Source: Actinomycetota bacterium
GTDB lineage: Bacteria > Actinomycetota > UBA4738 > HRBIN12
Direction of reading: 5' to 3'
DNA length: 39,095 bases
Assembly: GCA_021325015.1 (NCBI GenBank)
Contig: JAJPHY010000048.1
Location: forward strand, 1-39,095
Shown here: one piece after another, positions 31,647-38,955 of the stretch
How positions within the stretch are numbered: the first letter of the stretch is position 1
Layout of the letters: each line of letters opens with the position of its first letter
Position numbers and translations under genes: made by a program
The notes under the pieces: generated by a model
Database searches by the model: none
What the model saw: only the letters and a program-made list of their open reading frames with translations
What the model was told of the DNA's origin: nothing

Positions 31647-31948
31647 GCTCGTGGATCCTCTCGGGTCAGCGCGTATCGGGGGTAGTCGCCCTCTTCGTCT
31701 ACCTCGGCGACCACGCCGTACTTCCGCAAGGCGGTGAGCATCCACAGCGCCTCGCGCGGCGAGATCCCGGCCGCCTCCGCGACCTGCGGCGCCGTGCGGG
31801 GGCCGTCGGCGAGCGACCGGCGGACCGCCGCCTTGATGCGGTTCTGCTCGCGCACCCGCTCCAGGAGGTCGGCCGGCGCCTGGCCGTGGAGCTCCTTGTA
31901 GACGGCGATCGTCCCCTTCGTCTTCGCCGTCGTCGTCTCGGCGCTCAT
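31643..31948 (-). CDS. Small winged-helix-like protein between the qmoB-like and qmoC-like genes
   Basis: A 101-residue protein with a basic-Thr start, a helical region (TIAVYKELHGQAPADLLERV) and a winged-helix core: AAVRRSLADGPRTAPQVAEA through EALWMLTALRKYGVVAEVDE and a RYAL wing strand. DNA-binding cannot be taken for granted, because such domains also serve as protein linkers. Both ends overlap neighbours by ATGA, so its level is fixed with the complex subunits, which favours a structural or assembly role as much as a regulator. I recognise no named family. Confidence 0.7.
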   Translation of the reverse strand: MSAETTTAKTKGTIAVYKELHGQAPADLLERVREQNRIKAAVRRSLADGPRTAPQVAEAAGISPREALWMLTALRKYGVVAEVDEEGDYPRYALTREDPRA

Positions 31949-33819
31949 CCGGTCGTCACCTCCGATGGGTCGATCGCCCTCGGGAAGCCGGCCGGATCGG
32001 CGGTGATCGCGTCCACCATGGCCAGGTACTGGCTCATCTCCCATCCCTGGACGTCGACCGCGCCGTTCGGGCAAACGGCCACGCATGCTCCGCATCCCTT
32101 GCAGGCCACCGGGTTCACGTACGCGCGCGGCACCACGACCCCCTCGTCGAGCTCGACGTCTTGGAGCCCCACGGCGCCGGGGTACGGGCACGTGGCCACG
32201 CACTCGCCGGAGCCCCGGCACCGCGACAGATCGACGCGGGCGACGAACGGCTCCATCTCGACCTGGTCGCCCGCGAGCAGCGTCGCGACCTTGGCCGCCG
32301 CCGCCGAGGCCGACGTGGTGCTCTCCGCGATGTCCATCGGGCCGCGCGCGGTCCCGGCGAGGAGGATTCCGGGGATCGCGCTCTCGACCGGCCGAAGCTT
32401 CGGATGTACCTCGAGCAGGAACCCGTCGGCGCCGGTTGGCGCCTTGGTCATCGCGACGAGATCCTCGACGGGTCCCGGCTCCATCGCGGTCGCGAGAACC
32501 ACGAGATCGACCGGAACCTCGAGCTCGGCTCCGAACGTGAGGGTGTCGCGGGTGCGAACCAGCAGCGGGTACGGGTCCTCGCGCGGCGCGGGCTCGACCG
32601 TTGCCCGCTCGTCGGTGGGCACGCGGACGAACACGACGCCGGCCTCCCCCGCCCGCCGGTACTCCTGCTCCTGATCCCTCGCGTAGGTGCGGATGTCCCG
32701 GTACACGTCGACCACCCGCACGGCGGGGAAGCGCCGTCGCGTCTCGGCCGCAGCGCGCACGGTGGCGGTGCAGCACACGCGCGAGCAGTACGTGTTCAAG
32801 CGTCCGCTCGCACCCGGCTCGTCGACGCCCTCGACCTGACGGCTCCCGACGCAGTGCAGGAACGCGATCGCCCGCACCGGCCCGTCGATCCCGAGCGCGC
32901 GCGCCGGATCGGCCTCGCCCTCGGCCGCGTACAGACGCCGCTGGTAGTCCGCGAGCGTCACCACCCGCGGATGGCCGAACCCGTACCGACCACGAGCGGG
33001 CTCGTGATCGCGGAAGCCCGTGGCGACCACGATCGCTCCGACCTCGACCTCCTCGTCGCAGGGGTGCCCGTCGGTCTCCTCACGGACCGCGCGGAGACCG
33101 ACGTGGAAATCGCCGACGTAGCCGGTGACCTGGCAGACCTCCGTCGACAGTCGAACCTCCACCAGGGGCTCGTCGCGAACCTGCGACACGAGGCGCTCGA
33201 TCAGCGCCCTTCCCGGCTCGTCGGTGGGGTACGTTCGACCCAGGCGCAGCACGTGTCCGCCGAGCTCGTTCGAGCGCTCGACCAGGACCACCGGCATCCC
33301 CCACCGGGCCAGATCGAGCGCGGCCCGCAGACCGGCCACCCCTCCGCCGACGACCAGCGTGCGGTGGACGGCGTCCACGCGGACCTCGTCGAGCTCGCGC
33401 AGCAGTGCCGCCTTGGCGATCGCGGCCTCGACGAGCCGCGCGGCCTTCTCGGTGGCCGCGGCCTGGTCGTGGACGTGAGCCCAGCTCACCTGCTCGCGGA
33501 TGTTCGCGTGCTGGTAGAGGTAGGGGTTCAGCCCGGCTCGAGCGACCACCCGACGAAACGTCGTCTCGTGCAGACTCGGCGTGCAGGCGGCCACGACCAC
33601 CCGATCCAGGCCGAGCTCCCGGACGTCCTGCTCGATCGTGCTCTGACCCTCGTCCGAGCACATGAACTGGAGGTGCCAGGCGACGACGACGTCCTCGTCG
33701 GCCCCGGCCCGAGCGGCGACGGCCTCGACATCCACGACGTCGCTGATGTTGCCGCCGCAGTGACAGACGTAGACGCCGATCCGCCTGCGGTCGGATCCCT
33801 CGGAGCCCCGGTCAGCCAC
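31945..33819 (-). CDS. qmoB: HdrA/QmoB-like flavin and iron-sulfur oxidoreductase subunit
   Basis: A 624-residue HdrA-type protein. The N-terminal HdrA domain is VYVCHCGGNISDVVDVEA, then CSDEGQ (C54) and VVAACTPSLHE. The FAD domain starts at about 154 with LVVGGGVAGLRAALDLAR and LGGHVLRLGRTYPTDEP; the Cys pair found next to the flavin in the other HdrA-like subunit is missing here. YCSRVCC follows. The C-terminus has two ferredoxin motifs: the first is C534-R-G-S537-G-E-C540-x3-C544-P, with Ser in place of one Cys; the second, C573/C576/C579/C583, is complete. GTG 33819 has GGAGGTGG upstream and overlaps the qmoA-like stop. Canonical QmoB has an MvhD domain fused at its end; here MvhD is a separate gene. 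Confidence 0.85.
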   Translation of the reverse strand: MADRGSEGSDRRRIGVYVCHCGGNISDVVDVEAVAARAGADEDVVVAWHLQFMCSDEGQSTIEQDVRELGLDRVVVAACTPSLHETTFRRVVARAGLNPYLYQHANIREQVSWAHVHDQAAATEKAARLVEAAIAKAALLRELDEVRVDAVHRTLVVGGGVAGLRAALDLARWGMPVVLVERSNELGGHVLRLGRTYPTDEPGRALIERLVSQVRDEPLVEVRLSTEVCQVTGYVGDFHVGLRAVREETDGHPCDEEVEVGAIVVATGFRDHEPARGRYGFGHPRVVTLADYQRRLYAAEGEADPARALGIDGPVRAIAFLHCVGSRQVEGVDEPGASGRLNTYCSRVCCTATVRAAAETRRRFPAVRVVDVYRDIRTYARDQEQEYRRAGEAGVVFVRVPTDERATVEPAPREDPYPLLVRTRDTLTFGAELEVPVDLVVLATAMEPGPVEDLVAMTKAPTGADGFLLEVHPKLRPVESAIPGILLAGTARGPMDIAESTTSASAAAAKVATLLAGDQVEMEPFVARVDLSRCRGSGECVATCPYPGAVGLQDVELDEGVVVPRAYVNPVACKGCGACVAVCPNGAVDVQGWEMSQYLAMVDAITADPAGFPRAIDPSEVTTG

Positions 33820-35146
33820 GAGCCACCTCCACCAGCTCGTCGGCGGTCTCGGTCGAGCGCCGCAGGTACCCGGCGACGCGCATCGCCACCGCGCTCGCCT
33901 CGGCCACCGTGTCGACGATGTCCTTCGGCGCGAGCGCCGTACCTGCGGCGAACATGCCGGGTACCTCGGTGCCGGTGACGTCGAGCGCCGCATCGGCCGA
34001 GCGGACGAACCCGTATCGATCCGTCCGGACCGGCGCGAAACGACCCACGTCGTCTCCCGGCTCGAGTCCCACCGAGAGCACGACCAGGTCGTGGCGCACG
34101 TCCTCCACCCGACCGTCCTCCTCCTGATGCTCGATTCGCAGATCCACGTCGCCATCCGGACGCGGAGTGATCCTCGCCACCTTGGCCTTGACGAAGTTGA
34201 TGCCCATCGAACGGGCGGTCTGGTAGAACTCCTCGTATCCCTTGCCGAACGTGCGGATGTCCATGTGGTAGATCGTGATGTCGGCGAGCGGCAGCGCCCC
34301 CGACAGCAACATCGCCTGCTTGATCGCGTACATGCAGCACACGCGGGAGCAGTAGGGAACGCCGAGGGTCTCGTCCCGCGAGCCGGCGCACTGCACGTAC
34401 GCGATGCGCTCGGGGATCTTGCCGTCCGACGGCCGCAGCACGCGGCCGTAGGGGCCGTTCGGTGCGAGCAGTCGCTCCATGTCCAGGCCGCTGATGACGT
34501 TTCCGGTCCGGCCCGCGACGTACTCCCGCTTGGCATCGGTCGGCGTGGGCCGGTAGCCGGTGGCAAGGACCACCGCCCGCGCGCGCGCCTCGATCGCCTC
34601 CGGCTCCTGCAGCAGATCGATGGCGCCGGCCGGGCAGGCCTTCTCGCACTTGCCGCACAGGATGCAGTTCGCGAGGTCGAGGACGGCCTTCTGTGGGATC
34701 GCCGTTCCGAAGGGCACGGCGATCGCGCGGCGCGCTCCGAGCCCACCGTCGAACTCGTGCGGGACGTCGACCGGGCACGCGTACTCGCACAGCCGGCAAC
34801 CGGTGCACGCGTCCTCGTTCACGTACCGCGGGCGCTTCACGATCCGGGCCTCGAACCCTCCGGGCACCCGCGTGATCGAGGTCACATCGGAGTAGGTGAG
34901 GGTCGTCACCAGGTCGTGGTGCGCGGCGGCCGACATCTTCGGCGTGGTGATGCAGCTCGCACAGTCCATGGTCGGGAAGACCTTCGACAGCCCGATCATG
35001 TGGCCGCCGATGCTGGCCTCACGCTCGACGAGCAGCACCCGGTACCCCTGGTCGCCGAGGTCGAGCGATGCCTGGAGACCGGCGATCCCCGCGCCGACGA
35101 CGAGCACGTCGGCGTCGATGCGTCGAGCGAACGCCGCCGCGCTCAC
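33812..35146 (-). CDS. qmoA: HdrA/QmoA-like flavoprotein with iron-sulfur clusters
   Basis: A 444-residue HdrA-like subunit of the length expected for QmoA. Order: FAD motif VLVVGAGIAGLQASLDLG (14-31), the HdrA signature FPTMDCASCITTPKM (C62 and C65), two 4Fe-4S motifs C114/C117/C120/C124 and C161/C164/C167/C171, then CAGSRDETLGVPYCSRVCCM and the GxFAAGTALAPKDI FAD-binding end. In known Qmo and Hdr complexes this subunit splits or relays electrons at the flavin. The GTG overlaps the mvhD-like stop by four bases. Unlike its partner gene product, all cluster ligands are present. Confidence 0.88.
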   Translation of the reverse strand: MSAAAFARRIDADVLVVGAGIAGLQASLDLGDQGYRVLLVEREASIGGHMIGLSKVFPTMDCASCITTPKMSAAAHHDLVTTLTYSDVTSITRVPGGFEARIVKRPRYVNEDACTGCRLCEYACPVDVPHEFDGGLGARRAIAVPFGTAIPQKAVLDLANCILCGKCEKACPAGAIDLLQEPEAIEARARAVVLATGYRPTPTDAKREYVAGRTGNVISGLDMERLLAPNGPYGRVLRPSDGKIPERIAYVQCAGSRDETLGVPYCSRVCCMYAIKQAMLLSGALPLADITIYHMDIRTFGKGYEEFYQTARSMGINFVKAKVARITPRPDGDVDLRIEHQEEDGRVEDVRHDLVVLSVGLEPGDDVGRFAPVRTDRYGFVRSADAALDVTGTEVPGMFAAGTALAPKDIVDTVAEASAVAMRVAGYLRRSTETADELVEVARG

Positions 35147-35637
35147 GGGGACTCACTCCCCACGGGCTCGGGCCCGCGCGCCAGCTCGGCGGCGACCGGG
35201 CCCAGCTCCTCTACCACCCGTGCGAGGTCCCCGACCTCTTTCACGAAGGCTTTCGTGCACACCGAGCAGATCGCGGTGAGCCTCAGCCTCCGGATGTCGA
35301 GGCCGCGCTCCTTCATCTGCCGGTACACCCGGTTGATCCGGGCGGCGAGGCGCTCGTAGGACCCCTCGTACGGACTGTCGGTCCCGCAGGAGGCGATCAG
35401 GATGCCGTCGATCCCCCGCTCGAAGCAGTGCCAGTAGAAGGACTCAGGGAACATCACGGGATCCGGCGTTGGAAGGACATACGTGTTCGCGGGGTAGTCC
35501 AGGTGCGCCTGACCCGTCGCGTCGATCCCCGGATAGGCGCAGAGGAGCGACGCGAGCACCAGGATCCTCGTCGACCGCGCGTTCGTCTGGGCTTGGAGGT
35601 CCATCAGCGCCCCACTCGCGCCTGCAGAGCTGCTCAT
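35143..35637 (-). CDS. mvhD: MvhD-like iron-sulfur protein with altered cysteine pattern
   Basis: A 164-residue protein with the MvhD fold: RILVLASLLCAYPGIDATGQ, DYPANTYVLPTPDPVMF, ERGIDGILIASCGTDSPYEG and RINRVYRQMKERGLDIRRLR. In known MvhD a set of five Cys binds a 2Fe-2S cluster and links the hydrogenase to HdrA. Here only two of those positions appear kept (C33 and C84), while C71, C124 and C127 are new, so the cluster may be bound differently (inference from remembered family motifs). It starts 12 bases after the tusA stop, without a clear ribosome-binding site; Met12 is an alternative start. Confidence 0.75.
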   Translation of the reverse strand: MSSSAGASGALMDLQAQTNARSTRILVLASLLCAYPGIDATGQAHLDYPANTYVLPTPDPVMFPESFYWHCFERGIDGILIASCGTDSPYEGSYERLAARINRVYRQMKERGLDIRRLRLTAICSVCTKAFVKEVGDLARVVEELGPVAAELARGPEPVGSESP

Positions 35638-35649
35638 CAGCGGCAGCGC

Positions 35650-35916
35650 TCACTTCTTACGGCGGACGAACACCCGCTCGTAGCCGTCGGCGGCAAGGAC
35701 TCCGAGGAACTCGTGGCCGACCTTGCCGGCCCACGCCTCGACGTCCGACTTGGTCTGGGGATCGCTGGACCAGATCTCCAGGATCCCGTCGATCCCCACG
35801 CCGCCGATGCCCTTCTTGGCCTCCAGCAGCGGGCCGGGGCAGGCCGATCCCCGAGCGTCCACCCTCTTGTCCGGAACGAGCGACGCGAGCTCCGCCGCTT
35901 CGCGTACGGTGGTCAT
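35650..35916 (-). CDS. tusA: TusA/SirA-family sulfur-carrier protein
   Basis: An 88-residue small carrier. The CPxP-type motif is DARGSACPGPLLEAKKGI with the sulfur-binding Cys26, and the strand-helix pattern (WSSDPQTKSDVEAWAGKVGH) is typical. TusA proteins receive and pass persulfide sulfur, for example to DsrE-type partners and to Hdr-like or Dsr enzymes in sulfur oxidisers. GGAGG lies five bases before the ATG. It is second in the operon after the dsrE-like gene, which supports a sulfur-relay role rather than tRNA thiolation alone. Confidence 0.9.
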   Translation of the reverse strand: MTTVREAAELASLVPDKRVDARGSACPGPLLEAKKGIGGVGIDGILEIWSSDPQTKSDVEAWAGKVGHEFLGVLAADGYERVFVRRKK

Positions 35917-35962
35917 GGTGCCTCCTTCGATTGCCTCGCGCGAACGGTCGGTCTTCGTCCAC

Positions 35963-36331
35963 TCAGTAGACGAGGCTGTTCGTGGCCGAGGTGATCTCCG
36001 CGACGAACCGGCCGGCGGCCACGACCTCGGCTCCCTCCACAAGCCCCTCCGGAGGAATCTGCCGCGCCTTGATGCAGGGGCTGCAGACGAGCAGCTTGCC
36101 GCCGAGCTCGCGGATCGTGGGCAGCAGCTCCCGGATCGGAGTGAACTCGGGTGCCTCGACCTTCTCCGCGATGCCTTCCTGCACCAGGCGAACGCCCTCG
36201 GCCTGGAAGCCCATGACGACCTCCACGTCCGAGGCGAGCGCCGCGGCGGCCATGACGAACGGGATCGTGGCGAGCTCCGCCTCGTCCGGCCCGTGCGTGA
36301 CCATGATCACGAGCTTCTGCTGACCCGGCAT
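35963..36331 (-). CDS. dsrE: DsrE/DsrF-like sulfur-transfer family protein
   Basis: A 122-residue protein of the DsrE/F-like fold, opening KLVIMVTHGPDEAELATIPF, with the conserved late motif LLVCSPCIKAR (C83 and C86) that would bind persulfide sulfur. DsrE-type proteins exchange sulfur with TusA. GGGAGGTG lies six bases before the ATG. It is the first gene of the inferred nine-gene transcript. A -10-like TATGTT is 34 bases upstream. It lacks partner DsrF and DsrH subunits, so it is probably homo-oligomeric like stand-alone DsrE-like proteins. Confidence 0.82.
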   Translation of the reverse strand: MPGQQKLVIMVTHGPDEAELATIPFVMAAAALASDVEVVMGFQAEGVRLVQEGIAEKVEAPEFTPIRELLPTIRELGGKLLVCSPCIKARQIPPEGLVEGAEVVAAGRFVAEITSATNSLVY

Positions 36332-36678
36332 GGCGACACCTCCCGGTTCTGTATGCCCAGGGCCAACATAGGTCGCAGTCCTCTAGATCCCCGAGGCCAA
36401 ACGGTCCCGATCCCGCCCGGCGATGGTCCCGAGGCAGCGCACCGTCGCACCGACAGGCGTATGTCGCTGAAATCCTTGCGGCGCAAACATGTCTGGGATG
36501 GGAGCCGAGGGACCCTAGGGTAGATGCCCGAGGGCACTCTCGGGTGCCCGCCCGAGGCGCGTGGCCCGATACCAGCTGCCAACGCGTGCGCGGTCGCCAT
36601 CGCGGCGATCGCCGCGACCACGAGCGCAAGGGACCGACGAATTGGAATAGCCGTCGAGACGCGCGCGTTCCCCTGCAC
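36307..36678 (-). CDS. Doubtful secreted-protein frame upstream of dsrE
   Basis: A 123-codon minus-strand frame (GTG 36676-36678) begins with a signal-peptide-like stretch IRRSLALVVAAIAAMATAHA. The rest is Arg/Pro/Gly-rich with no recognised family, and its end overlaps the dsrE start by 25 bases. Alanine-rich hydrophobic runs are common by chance in GC-rich DNA and the start has no ribosome-binding site. Treat it as a possible gene, not an established one. Confidence 0.2.
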   Translation of the reverse strand: MQGNARVSTAIPIRRSLALVVAAIAAMATAHALAAGIGPRASGGHPRVPSGIYPRVPRLPSQTCLRRKDFSDIRLSVRRCAASGPSPGGIGTVWPRGSRGLRPMLALGIQNREVSPCRVSRSS

Positions 36679-36696
36679 AAAGCGAGGAATGGAGCC
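36332..36696. promoter_or_regulatory. 365-base divergent regulatory region between dsrE and pirin
   Basis: It holds the likely dsrE promoter (TATGTT read on the minus strand at 36365-36370), a perfect palindrome ACCCTAGGGT at 36512-36521, and an inverted/direct arrangement CCCGAG-N6-CTCGGG-N6-CCCGAG at 36527-36556 in which the middle arm can pair with either flank. CCCGAGG also occurs at 36390 and 36428. No clear -35 box was found for either gene. The doubtful secreted frame above also lies here. Confidence 0.4.
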
Positions 36697-37737
36697 ATGC
36701 CTGCGATCACCGTCGACGACCTCACGCTCCTGGACCGCCTGCCGCCGGTGGACCCTGCGCTGCGGCAGCGGCGGGTGCGAAGCGTGACGGTCGCCCCGCA
36801 CGGCCTCGAGGGCGAGGGGTTCCCGGTCCGGCGCGCGTTCGCGGGAGCGGACCTCACCGACCTCGACCCGTTCATCCACATGGACCAGATGGGCGAGGTC
36901 GAGTACGCGCCCGGCGAGCCGAAGGGCACGCCCTGGCATCCGCACCGCGGGTTCGAGACCGTCACCTACATGATCGACGGCATCTTCGAGCACCAGGACT
37001 CGAACGGCGGCGGCGGCGTGATCACGAACGGCGACACCCAGTGGATGACGGCCGGAGCGGGGATCCTGCACATCGAGCGGCCGCCCGAGCACCTGGTCGC
37101 GAGCGGCGGGCTGTTCCACGGGCTGCAGCTATGGGTGAACCTCCCGAGGACCCAGAAGTGGGCGCCGCCGAGGTACCAGGACCTGCGCGCCCGCGAGGTG
37201 GCCCTGCTCGCCTCGCCCGACGCCGGCGCGCTCGTGCGGGTGATCGCGGGTGAGATCGCCGGCCATCGCGGGCCCGGCGACACGTACACACCCATGACGA
37301 TGGTGCACGCCACGGTGTCCCCCGGGGCGCGTCTCGAGCTTCCCTGGCGCCCCGACTTCAACGCGCTCGCCTACGTGCTCGCCGGGTTCGGCACCGTCGG
37401 CGTCGAGCGCCATCCCGTCGCCACCGGCCAGCTCGCGGTGTTCGGCCCCGGCGACGCCGTCCGGCTGGAGGCGGCGAGGACCCAGGAGTCGAGATCGCCC
37501 GCGCTCGAGGTGCTCCTGCTCGGCGGCCGGCCGATCCGCGAGCCGGTCGCCTGGTACGGGCCGTTCGTCATGAACACGCGCGACGAGCTGATCCAGGCCT
37601 TCGAGGACTACCAGGCGGGCCGCCTCGGCACCATCCCGGCCGCCCACCACACCCCGGACCACGTCGTCGAGTCGACGCCGCAGCCGGACCGGCTGCAGCC
37701 GGACCCCGAGCTCGGAACGAGCCCCGACCGCGAGTGA
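36697..37737 (+). CDS. Pirin-family bicupin protein
   Basis: A 346-residue cupin protein with the pirin metal site: H81-x-H83 in WHPHRGFETVTYMIDG, and H125/E127 in AGAGILHIERPP, which in known pirins hold iron. Known bacterial pirins act as quercetin dioxygenases or as redox-sensitive regulatory partners. The second cupin is also clear (SPGARLELPWRPDFNALAYV). The C-terminal tail after about 320 is a short disordered extension. GGAG lies two bases before the ATG, rather close. It is divergent from the dsrE operon across a 365-base gap. Confidence 0.9.
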   Translation: MPAITVDDLTLLDRLPPVDPALRQRRVRSVTVAPHGLEGEGFPVRRAFAGADLTDLDPFIHMDQMGEVEYAPGEPKGTPWHPHRGFETVTYMIDGIFEHQDSNGGGGVITNGDTQWMTAGAGILHIERPPEHLVASGGLFHGLQLWVNLPRTQKWAPPRYQDLRAREVALLASPDAGALVRVIAGEIAGHRGPGDTYTPMTMVHATVSPGARLELPWRPDFNALAYVLAGFGTVGVERHPVATGQLAVFGPGDAVRLEAARTQESRSPALEVLLLGGRPIREPVAWYGPFVMNTRDELIQAFEDYQAGRLGTIPAAHHTPDHVVESTPQPDRLQPDPELGTSPDRE

Positions 37738-37783
37738 GCCGACCTGCCTTGCGGCCGGACGACGCTCGGTCGACGATGGGTGG

Positions 37784-38473
37784 GTGAGGGAGCCGGTCCG
37801 AGTCCCGCGAACGGTCGAGCGCTCGAGCGAGCCGATCGTCGGATGGCGCGCGTGGAACCTCTCCGACGAGCCCGGGGAGGGTCCGATGCTCCACCCCGTC
37901 GGGCCGGGGGTCGACGTCTGGCGCCCGCGGGTCGCGCTCCACGCACGCTGCGGCGCGCGGCCATTGCTCCGGCTGCTCGGGTGGTCGCACCGGGCCCCGG
38001 ACCCTCGATGCACCTGCGGGATCTACGCCGCGCGCTCGCTGCTCGAGCTCGACCGGCCGAGGCCCGCATGGCCGCCGCCGCCGGTCGTGGGGACGGTGTC
38101 GCTGTGGGGGCGGGTCGTCGAGCACGAGCGCGGCTGGCGCGCCGCCTCCGCGTACCCGGCCCGCCTGCGGCTCGTGTGCGCGATGTGCGCCTGGTTCGAA
38201 CCGGGCCCCGGCGTCCCGCTGGTCGTGCACGCGTTCGTCGGGCGCCTGTACGCGCTCTGCGCCCGGCACCGCGGTGGGATCCAGGTGCCGGACGGGCGGC
38301 GCTCCTCGCCCACGTCGCTCGACCCAAGGGAGCTCCAGAGCCGGCTCCTCGACGCGTACGCCGTCGAGCTCGTCCCGCTCGACCAGGTCGCGCCCCTGTT
38401 CCGCCTGCCGCGGACGCCGGAGCCCCGATTCGCCTACCTCCCCTCGATCCGCGTGGTTCCCGCCGAGGAGTGA
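37784..38473 (+). CDS. Conserved hypothetical protein with CxCGIYA motif
   Basis: A 229-residue cytosolic protein of a family common in actinobacteria but with no known function. Recognisable stretches are IVGWRAWNLS, DPRCTCGIYAARS, VVGTVSLWGRVVEHERGW and CAMCAWFEPG. Seven or so Cys residues, several in pairs, could bind zinc. The GTG at 37784 follows the pirin gene by 46 bases, with no clear ribosome-binding site. A link to the pirin is possible but not shown. Confidence 0.7.
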   Translation: MREPVRVPRTVERSSEPIVGWRAWNLSDEPGEGPMLHPVGPGVDVWRPRVALHARCGARPLLRLLGWSHRAPDPRCTCGIYAARSLLELDRPRPAWPPPPVVGTVSLWGRVVEHERGWRAASAYPARLRLVCAMCAWFEPGPGVPLVVHAFVGRLYALCARHRGGIQVPDGRRSSPTSLDPRELQSRLLDAYAVELVPLDQVAPLFRLPRTPEPRFAYLPSIRVVPAEE

Positions 38474-38582
38474 GCGCAGCCCGCCCGAGCCTGCCGGAGA
38501 GCCCACCGATCTTCTTCGAGTGATCCGGCGCCCGGTCGGCTGCGAATCAGGCGGTCGAGAAGTCGCTTCGAGGAGGAGGACG

Positions 38583-38861
38583 ATGGCTGAGCTGTCACGC
38601 CGCACCTTCCTTCGCCGCGCGTCGGCCGGCGCCGTCGCGGGCGCGGGGGCGCTGGGGGCGATCGCGGGCGGGGCGCCCACTCGAGCCCTCGCGCGGGGCC
38701 TGCGCGAGGCCGCGGACCCCGCGGAGACGGACGGCACCGAGCCCGTCGTGGCGTACGTGAGCGACGCGGGACGGGGCGAGGTCACGATCATGGTGGGCAC
38801 CCGAGAGGTGACGCACCGCGATCCGGACCTCGTCCGGCGCATCCGTCGCGCGGCCTCCTGA
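38583..38861 (+). CDS. Small Tat-signal exported protein
   Basis: A 92-residue protein with a Tat signal (LSRRTFLRRASAGAVAGAGA) and a short mature part ending in EVTIMVGTREVTHRDPDLVR, which reads like a small exported beta-rich protein. AGGAGGAGG lies three bases before the ATG. Similar small Tat proteins occur beside DUF4331 genes in actinobacteria, as here, 94 bases before the DUF4331 start. Function is unknown. Confidence 0.75.
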   Translation: MAELSRRTFLRRASAGAVAGAGALGAIAGGAPTRALARGLREAADPAETDGTEPVVAYVSDAGRGEVTIMVGTREVTHRDPDLVRRIRRAAS

Positions 38862-38955
38862 GCCAGAGCCTCCGCCCACGACCGCACGTCCGCCGCTCGT
38901 GAGACGTCGCATCGAACCCAGGGCGCCAGCGCCCCAGACGATCGAGAGGTGATCG

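Noticed and set aside
35143-36331. Complete dissimilatory sulfite reductase (dsrEFH/dsrAB) locus
   Set aside because: Only one DsrE-like protein and TusA are present; dsrF, dsrH, dsrA, dsrB and dsrC were not seen.
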